DNA from: a virus
Direction: 5' to 3' (one strand)
IMG/VR virus record: IMGVR_UViG_3300044845_000193
Coordinates: 1-21,847 of that record
Length of the DNA: 21,847 nucleotides
The notes under the pieces were generated by a model. That model worked only from the letters and a program-made list of their open reading frames with translations. It searched no databases and had not been told where the DNA came from. Every line of letters begins with the position of its first letter. Positions within the stretch are counted from its first letter, which is position 1. A program made the position numbers and the translations under genes. Positions 1 through 8,805 of this stretch are shown here, piece after piece.

Positions 1-2
1 CT

Positions 3-809
3 TATACAGCACAAAATACAACTGCATCATTTGCTAACGGTGCTTTTGTAACTGCTAATAGTGGTGCATCATTCGCAAATGCAGCATTTGTTACAGCCAA
101 CTCATCCTATACTGCACAAAATACAACTGCATCATTTGCCAATGCAGCATTTGTAACAGCCAATGCATCTTACGAATCACAAAATACCACAGCATCATTT
201 GCTAACGGTGCTTTTGTAACAGCCAATGCAGCTGCTAGTTTTGCTAACGGTGCTTTTGAAACAGCCAATGCAGCTGCTAGTTTTGCTAATGGTTCTTTTG
301 TAACAGCCAATGCATCTTACGAATCACAAAATACAACTGCATCATTTGCTAATGGTGCTTTCATAACAGCCAATTCTGGTGCATCATTCGCTAATGGTGC
401 CTTCACCAAAGCAAACAATGCATTAGCAAATGCAAGTGGCACACTTGATGGTAGCCTGATTACCACCGGATCAATTGAACCAAAAAACGGTTTCGTTTAT
501 ACACCGACAGTTTTTGCTGGTGTTCAGACTGCAATCACAATTAATATGACAACACAATCATTGGTTCGTGCTCAGACTGCCGCTGGATTGGTAGTTACAC
601 TATCCGATTTATTAACAGGTAAAGAAGTTGTTGCATGGATTACAAATACTGCTGCAACAAGTCAAGTGTTTACACACGGAGTTTCTGCATTAAATTCAAC
701 AATTAATGCAACAACATATACAATACCGGCAACAACAACCATTTTGGCAAGATACATGAGTATTGACGGAACGACACAAAATACTTTTGTATCTATTACA
801 AAGGCATAA
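3..809 (+). CDS. Heptad-repeat tail fiber protein, C-terminal part (5' end outside window)
   Basis: This is the 3' end of a long fiber gene. The reading frame is open from base 3 to the TAA at 807-809 and gives 268 residues. The ATG at 546 is internal, because the frame upstream of it encodes uninterrupted repeats. Residues 1 to about 145 are Ala/Asn-rich heptads of the type FANGAFVTAN, with an Asn every seventh residue and YTAQNTTASFAN variants. A non-repetitive C-terminal domain follows (about residues 155-268), rich in Thr, Val and Ile, and probably forms the trimer cap or tip. The same heptads fill the gene at the right end of the window and occur in the 1,410- and 159-residue proteins. 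By family analogy it is a trimeric fiber attached to the baseplate and used in host recognition. That role is inferred from repeat type and position next to gp8, and the receptor is unknown. Confidence 0.8.
   Translation, partial: YTAQNTTASFANGAFVTANSGASFANAAFVTANSSYTAQNTTASFANAAFVTANASYESQNTTASFANGAFVTANAAASFANGAFETANAAASFANGSFVTANASYESQNTTASFANGAFITANSGASFANGAFTKANNALANASGTLDGSLITTGSIEPKNGFVYTPTVFAGVQTAITINMTTQSLVRAQTAAGLVVTLSDLLTGKEVVAWITNTAATSQVFTHGVSALNSTINATTYTIPATTTILARYMSIDGTTQNTFVSITKA
150..334 (+). repeat. 38-bp exact direct repeat pair (150-187 and 297-334)
   Basis: The two 38-bp copies are identical and 147 bp apart, which is exactly seven heptads of seven codons. They lie inside the fiber repeat region and encode the Val-Thr-Ala-Asn-Ala-Ser-Tyr-Glu-Ser-Gln-Asn segment. 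Confidence 0.85.
198..300 (+). repeat. Tandem 42-bp coding repeat (two heptads per unit)
   Basis: Bases 198-239 and 240-281 are two copies of a 42-bp unit that differ at a single base, and a third, more diverged copy starts at 282. The unit encodes two Ala-Asn heptads, so gain or loss of a unit keeps the frame and the heptad register. Confidence 0.85.
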
Positions 810-819
810 TAAATAAATC

Positions 820-2199
820 ATGGCAAATAAAAACATACTCACAAGCGCATCAAAGGTTTCTCAAATAGACCTTTTGTATTATGCACCAGTTGCAGTAGTA
901 CCACCTGCAATTACAATACCAATACATTCTTACTATTGTTTCTTGGCCAAGCCAACTCCATGGGCAGACAATAATAATCCTGTTACACCAACAGGTGACT
1001 TGAAGTCAATGAAACAAATTCAAAAGAATATCTTTGTTGCAAAACAAATTAAGACAAGTGATATTTCACCAGTCATTCAGCGAGTGAACTGGACTACAGG
1101 CACAGTGTATGATTATTTCCGTGACGATGTTGATATGTTGGTTAAAGATGCAAACGGTTTTATAACTAAAACATTCTACGTCAAAAACAAATACGACCAG
1201 GTCTTCAAGTGTTTGTGGAACAACAACGCTGGTGCATCAACAAGAGAACCTTACTTTGAACCTGGTACATACTCAGCTAACAGAATCTTCCAAGGTGACG
1301 ATGGTTACAAATGGAAATTTATGTACACCATCGACACTGGTCTAAAACTAAAATTCATGGACAAAGAATGGATGCCTGTGCAGGTGGGTTCAAACACTCC
1401 TAATCCATTAGTTACCAGTGCAGGTGCGGGCAGTATAGATGTTATCAACGTCATAAATGGTGGGTCAGGATATGACACGGTCAATGCGGTTGTGTATGTT
1501 ACTATCACAGGTGACGGCACAGGTGCGAGCGCATCAGCAAACGTGGAATCATTAGTGGATGGTGGTTCAGTTAGAGATATTATTGTGGTAAATCCAGGTA
1601 GCAACTATACCTATGCCAATATTGCGGTGACTTCCACAATAGGTAGTAACGCCAACGTTACATGGGCAACATCACCAATTGGTGGCCACGGTTTTGATCC
1701 TATTTCCGAATTAGGTTGCGAACATGTTATGTTGACCGCCGAGTTTGATGGTGATGAAAATGGTTTCGTGCCAACAGATATTGACTATCACCAAGTAGGC
1801 ATCATAGTAAATCCAACCACAAAACAATTCAATCCAAACCCAGCTAATGGTATTATCTATAGCACAACAACAAATATTGTTGTGGCTCCAGGTTCAGATG
1901 CAGGTTATACACCAGATGAATTCGTATATCAAGGTACGTTGGCCAATCCAACATTTTATGCAAACGTTTTGAGTTTTGATGGTGGTTCCAATCTAATTAA
2001 GCTGATAAATACTACAGGAACTCCAGCAAATAACAGTCCAATATTTGGCCAAGATTCAAAGACAACAAGAACACTATTGTCATATAGTACTCCAAATTTT
2101 GCAGTTCATTCTGGTTATATGATTTATGTACAGAATAGATCCGGTGTTCAAAGAAGTACTGATGGCATAGAACAATTCAGATTCGTATTAGGTTTCTAA
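820..2199 (+). CDS. 8: Baseplate wedge protein, T4 gp8 homologue
   Basis: This 459-residue protein aligns by eye with T4 gp8 along its length. Landmarks are a CFLAKPTPWAD segment (residues 40-50; T4 has a similar FGRSEPW block), VIQRVNW (85-91), FKCLWN (129-134), a GDDGYKWKFMY block (159-169), YHQVGIIVNP (323-332), and the C-terminal HSGYMIYVQNR near 430-440 followed by EQFRFVLGF. In T4, gp8 dimers sit in each baseplate wedge and bind gp7, gp10 and gp6. The protein is about 125 residues longer than T4 gp8. Much of the excess is a module at about residues 203-283 with GGSGY, GDGTGASASA and NPGSNY motifs, which recurs in the next gene. The ATG at 820 follows the previous stop by 10 bp with no strong Shine-Dalgarno site, so read-in from upstream is likely. 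Confidence 0.9.
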   Translation: MANKNILTSASKVSQIDLLYYAPVAVVPPAITIPIHSYYCFLAKPTPWADNNNPVTPTGDLKSMKQIQKNIFVAKQIKTSDISPVIQRVNWTTGTVYDYFRDDVDMLVKDANGFITKTFYVKNKYDQVFKCLWNNNAGASTREPYFEPGTYSANRIFQGDDGYKWKFMYTIDTGLKLKFMDKEWMPVQVGSNTPNPLVTSAGAGSIDVINVINGGSGYDTVNAVVYVTITGDGTGASASANVESLVDGGSVRDIIVVNPGSNYTYANIAVTSTIGSNANVTWATSPIGGHGFDPISELGCEHVMLTAEFDGDENGFVPTDIDYHQVGIIVNPTTKQFNPNPANGIIYSTTTNIVVAPGSDAGYTPDEFVYQGTLANPTFYANVLSFDGGSNLIKLINTTGTPANNSPIFGQDSKTTRTLLSYSTPNFAVHSGYMIYVQNRSGVQRSTDGIEQFRFVLGF

Positions 2200-2208
2200 G
2201 GGAAAAAA

Positions 2209-5200
2209 ATGGCTTTAAATTTTAACGTTGATCCATACTATGACGATTTCGATGGAACAAAAAACTTCCATCGTATATTGTTTAAACCTGGTGTTGCTGT
2301 ACAAGCAAGAGAATTAACACAAGCGCAAACTATATTACAAAATCAAATCACCAGTTTTGCGGACAACATTTTCAAACAAAATTCTCCCGTTACAGGTGGA
2401 CAGGTTACGACCAATTTTGATGTAAAGTATATTAAGATTCAAGATTCATTTGAAGGTATCAATATTGATATCGAACAATTTGAGAATAAATTAATTAGAA
2501 ATGCTGATGGAACTGTTGTTGCTAGAGTTATAACAACTGCGGTAGCAACAGGCACAGCAGGTGAAGGTGATGCGGCAACGTTGATTGTTTCATACAAAAC
2601 CGGAACACAATTTACCGACAACGATATCATTTATGATTCAGATTCAAATCTAGCCTGTCAGGCTATGCCAAGTGAATCAGTAGGTCCATCATCAATTGCA
2701 TCCATTTCACAAGGCGTTTTCTATGTACTAGGTAACTTTGTTCAAGTAACTCCACAAACAGTTATCTTGGACAAGTATGGTAATACACCATCAAGACGGG
2801 TTGGTTTGGAAATAACCGAAACAATATTCGATTACGCAAACGATAATTCATTGTTGGATCCAGCAGTTGGTGCATCCAACTATCAAGCACCAGGTGCAGA
2901 CCGTTATGTAATCAGTTTACAGATATCATCAAGACCGTTATTTTTTGGTGACGATTCTTTGTTTATTGAATTGGTGAGAATTGAGGATGGTAGTGTATAC
3001 AGAATGGTTGATGGTTCAGTCTATGCAACCATTGATGATTACTTTGCCAAACGTGATTATGAAACCAACGGTGACTACATCATACAAGATTTCAAGTTAA
3101 CGCCAAAAAGTTATGCAGATGATGAAGACAAATATACCATGAACATTGGTAAAGGTCTGGCTTATGTACACGGATATCGTGTGGAAAATCCATCACCAAT
3201 CAATATCATTTCTAATCGTGCTAGAACAACAGCATCTCAAAATAACGAACCATCTTTTATAGATTATGGTAGTTATTTTTTGGTTAGTAATGTTAGTGGC
3301 ATAGGTACATCCACATTTCCCGTAACAACAGCCAACACAGTAGATTTTCATTGTGTTTCGAATACAAATATCAATACCGCAAACACATCAACTTATAATT
3401 CCACATTAGTTGCAACAGCATATATTCGTGGACTACAATTTGATAGCAGTCCATCAAATGGTGATGCATCAACTTATGTTTTCAAAGCACACATTTATGA
3501 CATTGAAAACAAATCTATTTCAGCAAATGTCATTTCAGCAAATGCAACATCAATAGTATTGGCTAGCATTAATGGTATAACATCATCGGTAGATGGTGCG
3601 TATGAAGGCGTTGATGTTACTATCACCAGAGGAACCAATGCAGGTGAGACCAGAACTATTTCAAATTACAATGGCACTACAAGAGTTGCAACAGTAAGTC
3701 AATCATGGAGTGTTACACCAGATAGTTCATCAGTATATGTTTTAAACTTTGATACACCAGATATTGAATCTATGGTGTTTACAAACAGTGATAACACATA
3801 TCCAAAAGTAAGATATGCCAGTGCAAGGATTGACAATCAAGGAAAAGTTGGTAACATACCATCAGGTGATGCCATTTTTGAAAATCCAAATATACCAGAA
3901 ATGATTTACCCAATTGGTAATCCATTTGTTTCTGAAATTTCATCACCATCTTATACAACATATCAAGAAATTAAAGGTATAAATTTTAACGTTTCTGGTT
4001 CAACTCTGTCAGCTGAATTGTCTTACACAAGTAGTTACGCCAACGTTATTAAACATTTGGGTAATGAAGGCACAACATTATCGGGTGATGTTGTTGAACA
4101 ATGTTATACAATTATTGTTACAGACAGACAATCAAATAGTACACTGACTAATGGACAAGTTGTTCCTTGGACATTGAATGGTAGAAGTGTTACCTTAAAT
4201 AATGATGGTTCGGTTGCAACATTCACAACACCAACATCAGATTTGACCGCATTTACTGCAACAATTATTGCAAAGGTGTTTGTTGTTGATGGCACTAACA
4301 CTAGTCACATACTAAGAATTAAAAATCTAGTCACAGGAAATACAACAGCAGTATCAAGTAATGCTTCTGGTTATATGACTACTGTGGCCACAAATACATT
4401 TGTTGATGACTCAGCAAGTTCAACAGGCCACGTTTATATTAAGGCAGCTGGTGTTTTGACTAATGGTTTAAAACAATCATTATATTTGTCTGATGTTAAA
4501 GAAATTATAAAAATTATTGACACAAAAACCAATGTGTATCCAACTCTGGATATGTTAACAAACAGTTCTTATGATGTTACAAACAGATACATATTTGATA
4601 ACGGCCAAAAAGATAGTTATTATGACCATGCATCATTAACATTAAGACCAGGTGCTGTTAAACCTACAGGCAACCTTCTTATTATTCTAGACTATTATAA
4701 ACACAGTGGTGGTGATGGTTACTTTAGTAAAATGTCATACATTGATAACTCAAGTTCACCAGAAAACTACAATGAGATTCCATCATACACCAGTAAACAT
4801 GGTGCCGTGTATTCATTGAGAGATTGTATAGACTTTAGACCCTCAATACTCAATGCACAAACACAATTTGTTTTCCGTTATTCTAATCCTTCTTCAACTA
4901 GATTAGGTACATTACAACCTGCTGATTTGTCGACCTTTATTTGTGACTATTCTTATTATCTTGGACGTAAAGACAAACTAATTATATCAAAAGATAAATC
5001 AATTCAAATCATTGAAGGTTCACCTTCTATTAATCCATTGTTGCCTAATGCACCAGATGGATCACTAGTTTTGGCCAACATTACACATAGACCATACACA
5101 GGATATGTTCCAACAGAAATCTCAACTGGACTATCCGATTTGTCTATAGAATCGGTACAAAATCGCCGTTATACCATGTCAGATATTGCTGGATTGGATA

Positions 5201-8200
5201 CAAGAATTAATAGAATTGAATACTATACAGCGTTAAATGCATTGGAACAAAATGCAAATTCATTGCAGATTTCTGATGCATATGGACTAAACAGATTCAA
5301 AAACGGTATCATGGTTGATGATTTTTCTGGTTACTCAGCAGCTGATTCTGGAGTTGCAGACTTTAATGCATCTATCAATCGTAGAACAAAGCGTATGACA
5401 GCAAAACAAACTGTCAAAAACTTCCCGTTAAAGAGTTTGGCGTTAGCTTATAACATGGAAAAAGCAACAAGTAGTGCAATTTCTTTATTGAATTTTGCAC
5501 GAACATCATCCGGTTATAACAACTACTTCTCTTTACCATACACATCAACAAATATTATTGCACAAAGATTGGCAAGTAGAACAGTCAATATTAATCCTTT
5601 CTCTGTCACAGAATCAAAAGGATTGGTTGCATTGTCACCTAACGTTGACAATTGGGTTGATACAACTTATTCTCCTTCACTATTAATTGTTGATCCGAAT
5701 CTACACATTTGGCAAAGTTCAGACACAGTTAATACATTAGTGTCAGGTGATTGGCAAACAGTTGGTGGTACAACCACATTAGATAAACAAAATTCTTCAG
5801 AAACAACTTGGTCTAACGTAACTGGTGGCCGATTTACAGGTATAACAACAGAAAATGTTAAGCAAACAACTACATCATCAACATATAAAACTGTAACAAA
5901 TCAAAGTGGTACAGATATACTTGGTGCATATAGTAAACTAGACAATACTTATTCATTGAATAATGGTTACATTAATGACATTAGTATTCTACCGTGGATA
6001 AGACCGCAAGAAATTACTATCAGTGCTGAAGGGATGTTATACAAGACAAAGGTTTATAGTTTCTTTGATACAATCAGTACAGACAAATACATCAAGAAAA
6101 CAAATGAAATTGAATTGACCAATGTTGTTGGCACATTCGAACCAAATGATATTGTTGGTTACTACTCAGCTGGCACTTTTGTACCAACAGGTATTGTTAT
6201 TGGTGTATATGATTATCCAAACTCAAATAGTATGAGATTGTATGTTGCGGGTGACGGTAAAACTACAACATACCATAACGGAAATGCTTTAGTAAATTCC
6301 ACATTTAATGCTGAAGGTGTTTATCAAACCAGCACAGCACAAGGTACTTTCAGTAGTCAGAAACATAATGGTGGTCTGATTAGGGCTTTTGGTAGCACAA
6401 CACAGTTAACATTATCAACACTTGCATCTTCAACAAACACAGACTATGTTGGCCAAACTTTATATATCAATAGTGGTACTGGCCAAGGACAATCAGCAGT
6501 AATCACCGGTTATAACGGAACATCTAAAGTGATTACATTGGCAACACCAATATCTTGTGCCGTTAATGACCTATACTCAATAGGAACATTTGTAACCAAT
6601 GAAGAAGGTAGTTTTTTTGGTATATTTACAATACCTGCAAATACTTTCCACACAGGCACTAGAGTGTTCCGTATGGACAATCGTTTCAATGGAAACGAAT
6701 CTACTATAACGACATATGCAGAAGGTACATTCTATGCTTCCGGTTTACAAACAAATGCACAAAATATAGATTTCGGCGCATCACCTTCCGGAGCAAAAGA
6801 CACATTCACACAAAGTAAAAAAAGAGATGTAATAACTTACAAAACAACTGTTGATGTAACCACCACATCTTCATTTACATTTATCCCACCTGAGCCAAGA
6901 GATCCAGTAGCACAGACTTTCATCATAGATAAAGACAATTTTTCAAATGGTGCATTTATTACCTCTGTTAGAGTATTCTTTAAACAAAAACCAGCCAGTG
7001 ATGCTGCGCCGGTAACATTATCAATTGTTGGAACACTCAATGGTTATCCAAATGGATCAACATTAGACAATTCGATTGTTATTCTACCAGCATACAAAAT
7101 TAAAACCTCTGAATCTCCACAATATTTGGATGAAACTACATACACAGAATTTACTTTCAAATCACCTGTGTACATCCAATCCGAAGTGATGTATTCAATT
7201 GTTTTGAAATCATCCTCAAACGAATACTTATTATACACAGCCTCCAACGGAGACATAGCATTACCTTCTTCAGTTAAGAATCTTGCAACTGATCCATATC
7301 CAAGTTCAATTACAAAAATTGGTGCAGCACCTTATGTTGGATCATTATTCTTGTCACAAAATTCCCAAACATGGACAGCGGATCAAAACCAAAGTTTGAT
7401 GTTTACTATTGAACGTGCAAAATTTGACATAACAAAAACACCTTCAATTAGAATGATTGTTCCTAAAAAAATGCCACAAAGAACATTAGTGGAAAATCAA
7501 ATTGATTATTTCACAAATGCTAATACCATGGTCAACAATGTTGGTACAACTTCTGATGTTGACTTATTAGTTGATGCTTTCAACTTGACAACCACAGATT
7601 TTGTTCCTTCATCAACAGGTATTAATTACACATATTCCGCAACGCTTCAAAATGGCACCGATACCTCAGAGGTAAATATTAATCCAGGTAAATATGGTAC
7701 AACAATGCACGAACACATTTATTTGAATGACAATAAAGGTCAAAGAATTATCAAGGCCAATTCAACAACATCTTTCTCGATGTATGCATACTTGATTTCA
7801 ATTGACGATGCGGTATCACCAATTATTTCTGATGCAGGCACTTCAGTATTCACAATCGAATATGATATCAACAACTGTGAATTGTCAAATGGTTTAATTT
7901 CTATCACTAGTGGTGGTAGTGGTTACAATGTTCAAAACACAACAGTTACAATTTCACCACCAACTGGTAAAAATGGCGAACAAGCTTACGCATCAGCTAA
8001 TGTGGTTGGTGGTGTTATTGATGCAATTTATATTACCACACCAGGTGCAGGTTACATCGAAACACCAACCATTACAATCGTTGATGCAAATAACACACCA
8101 GGAACTGGCGCAACAGCTGTTGTTGCCGGTGAAACTTCTGTTAGAGGTGGTCCAGCCGCAACAAGATACATCACTAAGAAGGTTGTATTGGAAGGTGGAT

Positions 8201-8580
8201 TTGATTCAGGTGACCTAAATGTTTATTTGTCTGCATATCGTCCTTTGGGAACAGATGTTAACGTGTATTATAAAGTCTTGAGTAGAAATGATACACAAGG
8301 TTTTGATGATGGTTATTGGCAGTTAATGACAAAAACAAACAGTAGTGATGGATTATATTCACAATCAAGAAATAACCTACATGAATACACATTTGCACCA
8401 GGAACTTTAGGTAAAGAACAAGGTTTTGTTTCTTATTTAAGTAACAATAGCCAAACATACTACACATTCAGTCAGTTTGCTATTAAAGTTGTATTAACAA
8501 CGACAGATAGTACCCTTGTTCCACATTTGTCTGACATGAGATGTATTGCTTTACCACCAAATACTAACACTGTATTCTAA
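2209..8580 (+). CDS. Large DUF4815-type virion structural protein, probably baseplate periphery
   Basis: This 2,123-residue protein starts nine bases after gp8, behind an AAGGGAAAA Shine-Dalgarno stretch. The N-terminus (FNVDPYYDDFDGTKNFHRIL, then VQARELTQAQTILQNQI) is typical of the DUF4815 family of large structural proteins in T4-like environmental phages. Further family-like blocks are YYDHASL at 803, LRDCIDFRP at 870-878, a RINRIEYYTALNALE block just past 1000 and GLNRFKNGIMVDDFSGY shortly after, and NVDNWVDTTYSP near 1145-1160. Two copies of a TRGTNAGETRTISNYNGTTR-like module lie at about 445-512 and 1395-1459. A beta domain beginning PREPRDPVAQTF-like (actual PPEPRDPVAQTF) covers about 1559-1690, and a GGSGY module covers about 1895-1975. 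Its place after gp8 suggests a role replacing or extending the gp7/gp10-12 periphery of the T4 baseplate. That role is inference; structural identity is well supported. Confidence 0.85.
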   Translation: MALNFNVDPYYDDFDGTKNFHRILFKPGVAVQARELTQAQTILQNQITSFADNIFKQNSPVTGGQVTTNFDVKYIKIQDSFEGINIDIEQFENKLIRNADGTVVARVITTAVATGTAGEGDAATLIVSYKTGTQFTDNDIIYDSDSNLACQAMPSESVGPSSIASISQGVFYVLGNFVQVTPQTVILDKYGNTPSRRVGLEITETIFDYANDNSLLDPAVGASNYQAPGADRYVISLQISSRPLFFGDDSLFIELVRIEDGSVYRMVDGSVYATIDDYFAKRDYETNGDYIIQDFKLTPKSYADDEDKYTMNIGKGLAYVHGYRVENPSPINIISNRARTTASQNNEPSFIDYGSYFLVSNVSGIGTSTFPVTTANTVDFHCVSNTNINTANTSTYNSTLVATAYIRGLQFDSSPSNGDASTYVFKAHIYDIENKSISANVISANATSIVLASINGITSSVDGAYEGVDVTITRGTNAGETRTISNYNGTTRVATVSQSWSVTPDSSSVYVLNFDTPDIESMVFTNSDNTYPKVRYASARIDNQGKVGNIPSGDAIFENPNIPEMIYPIGNPFVSEISSPSYTTYQEIKGINFNVSGSTLSAELSYTSSYANVIKHLGNEGTTLSGDVVEQCYTIIVTDRQSNSTLTNGQVVPWTLNGRSVTLNNDGSVATFTTPTSDLTAFTATIIAKVFVVDGTNTSHILRIKNLVTGNTTAVSSNASGYMTTVATNTFVDDSASSTGHVYIKAAGVLTNGLKQSLYLSDVKEIIKIIDTKTNVYPTLDMLTNSSYDVTNRYIFDNGQKDSYYDHASLTLRPGAVKPTGNLLIILDYYKHSGGDGYFSKMSYIDNSSSPENYNEIPSYTSKHGAVYSLRDCIDFRPSILNAQTQFVFRYSNPSSTRLGTLQPADLSTFICDYSYYLGRKDKLIISKDKSIQIIEGSPSINPLLPNAPDGSLVLANITHRPYTGYVPTEISTGLSDLSIESVQNRRYTMSDIAGLDTRINRIEYYTALNALEQNANSLQISDAYGLNRFKNGIMVDDFSGYSAADSGVADFNASINRRTKRMTAKQTVKNFPLKSLALAYNMEKATSSAISLLNFARTSSGYNNYFSLPYTSTNIIAQRLASRTVNINPFSVTESKGLVALSPNVDNWVDTTYSPSLLIVDPNLHIWQSSDTVNTLVSGDWQTVGGTTTLDKQNSSETTWSNVTGGRFTGITTENVKQTTTSSTYKTVTNQSGTDILGAYSKLDNTYSLNNGYINDISILPWIRPQEITISAEGMLYKTKVYSFFDTISTDKYIKKTNEIELTNVVGTFEPNDIVGYYSAGTFVPTGIVIGVYDYPNSNSMRLYVAGDGKTTTYHNGNALVNSTFNAEGVYQTSTAQGTFSSQKHNGGLIRAFGSTTQLTLSTLASSTNTDYVGQTLYINSGTGQGQSAVITGYNGTSKVITLATPISCAVNDLYSIGTFVTNEEGSFFGIFTIPANTFHTGTRVFRMDNRFNGNESTITTYAEGTFYASGLQTNAQNIDFGASPSGAKDTFTQSKKRDVITYKTTVDVTTTSSFTFIPPEPRDPVAQTFIIDKDNFSNGAFITSVRVFFKQKPASDAAPVTLSIVGTLNGYPNGSTLDNSIVILPAYKIKTSESPQYLDETTYTEFTFKSPVYIQSEVMYSIVLKSSSNEYLLYTASNGDIALPSSVKNLATDPYPSSITKIGAAPYVGSLFLSQNSQTWTADQNQSLMFTIERAKFDITKTPSIRMIVPKKMPQRTLVENQIDYFTNANTMVNNVGTTSDVDLLVDAFNLTTTDFVPSSTGINYTYSATLQNGTDTSEVNINPGKYGTTMHEHIYLNDNKGQRIIKANSTTSFSMYAYLISIDDAVSPIISDAGTSVFTIEYDINNCELSNGLISITSGGSGYNVQNTTVTISPPTGKNGEQAYASANVVGGVIDAIYITTPGAGYIETPTITIVDANNTPGTGATAVVAGETSVRGGPAATRYITKKVVLEGGFDSGDLNVYLSAYRPLGTDVNVYYKVLSRNDTQGFDDGYWQLMTKTNSSDGLYSQSRNNLHEYTFAPGTLGKEQGFVSYLSNNSQTYYTFSQFAIKVVLTTTDSTLVPHLSDMRCIALPPNTNTVF
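7860..8130 (+). repeat. GGSGY-type module shared with gp8
   Basis: Residues about 1895-1975 of the large protein carry ITSGGSGYNV, then a glycine-rich TVTISPPTG stretch and TTPGAGYIETPTITI. The gp8 homologue has the same pattern at its residues 203-283 (bases about 1426-1668). The two encoded segments are clearly related in sequence although they sit in different proteins. Confidence 0.75.
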
Positions 8581-8582
8581 TT

Positions 8583-8804
8583 ATGCAACTACTGAAGGTA
8601 CAAGGCACTAAACTAGTGAGGGATCCTAGAAGTGGTGCCATTATCAACCAAGATAAAACAGGACTAGACGACTATCTGGCTAGGCGCCGTGGTATGGAGT
8701 CTCAAAAGGAAGAAATAAATAAAGTAAAGTCTGATATTACAGAAATGAAACAAGACATGACAGAAATAAAAAGTTTGTTACTAAAACTATTAGAAAAAGG
8801 TTAA
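8583..8804 (+). CDS. Small coiled-coil virion-associated protein
   Basis: This 73-residue protein begins two bases after the previous stop and ends one base before the 1,410-residue fiber gene, so it is translationally embedded in the baseplate-fiber operon. The first 35 residues form a short compact head (LLKVQGTKLVRDPRSGAIIN, then GLDDYLARRR). The remainder (about 38-71) is a charged heptad coiled coil of the type IxxVKSDITEMKQDMTEIKSLLLKLLEK. I recall small proteins with this LxKVxGTxxVRDxxSxAIIN start in other T4-like environmental phages, usually annotated only as structural or hypothetical. A role as a connector or trimerising clamp between baseplate and fiber fits the context but is inferred. 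I see no clear Shine-Dalgarno site in front of it, so coupling to the upstream gene is likely. Confidence 0.75.
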   Translation: MQLLKVQGTKLVRDPRSGAIINQDKTGLDDYLARRRGMESQKEEINKVKSDITEMKQDMTEIKSLLLKLLEKG

Positions 8805-8805
8805 A

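Noticed and set aside
3-480. CRISPR array suggested by regular short repeats
   Set aside because: Repeat units are in-frame multiples of 21 bp inside an open coding frame, with no unique spacers and no cas genes.
546-809. An independent 87-residue gene starting at ATG 546
   Set aside because: The frame upstream is open and codes for continuous fiber repeats from base 3, and there is no ribosome site before 546. It is the C-terminus of the partial fiber gene.
808-815. AATAAATA before gp8 as a late promoter for gp8
   Set aside because: It ends five bases from the ATG, so transcription would start inside the gene; it probably arises from the stop codon context in AT-rich DNA.
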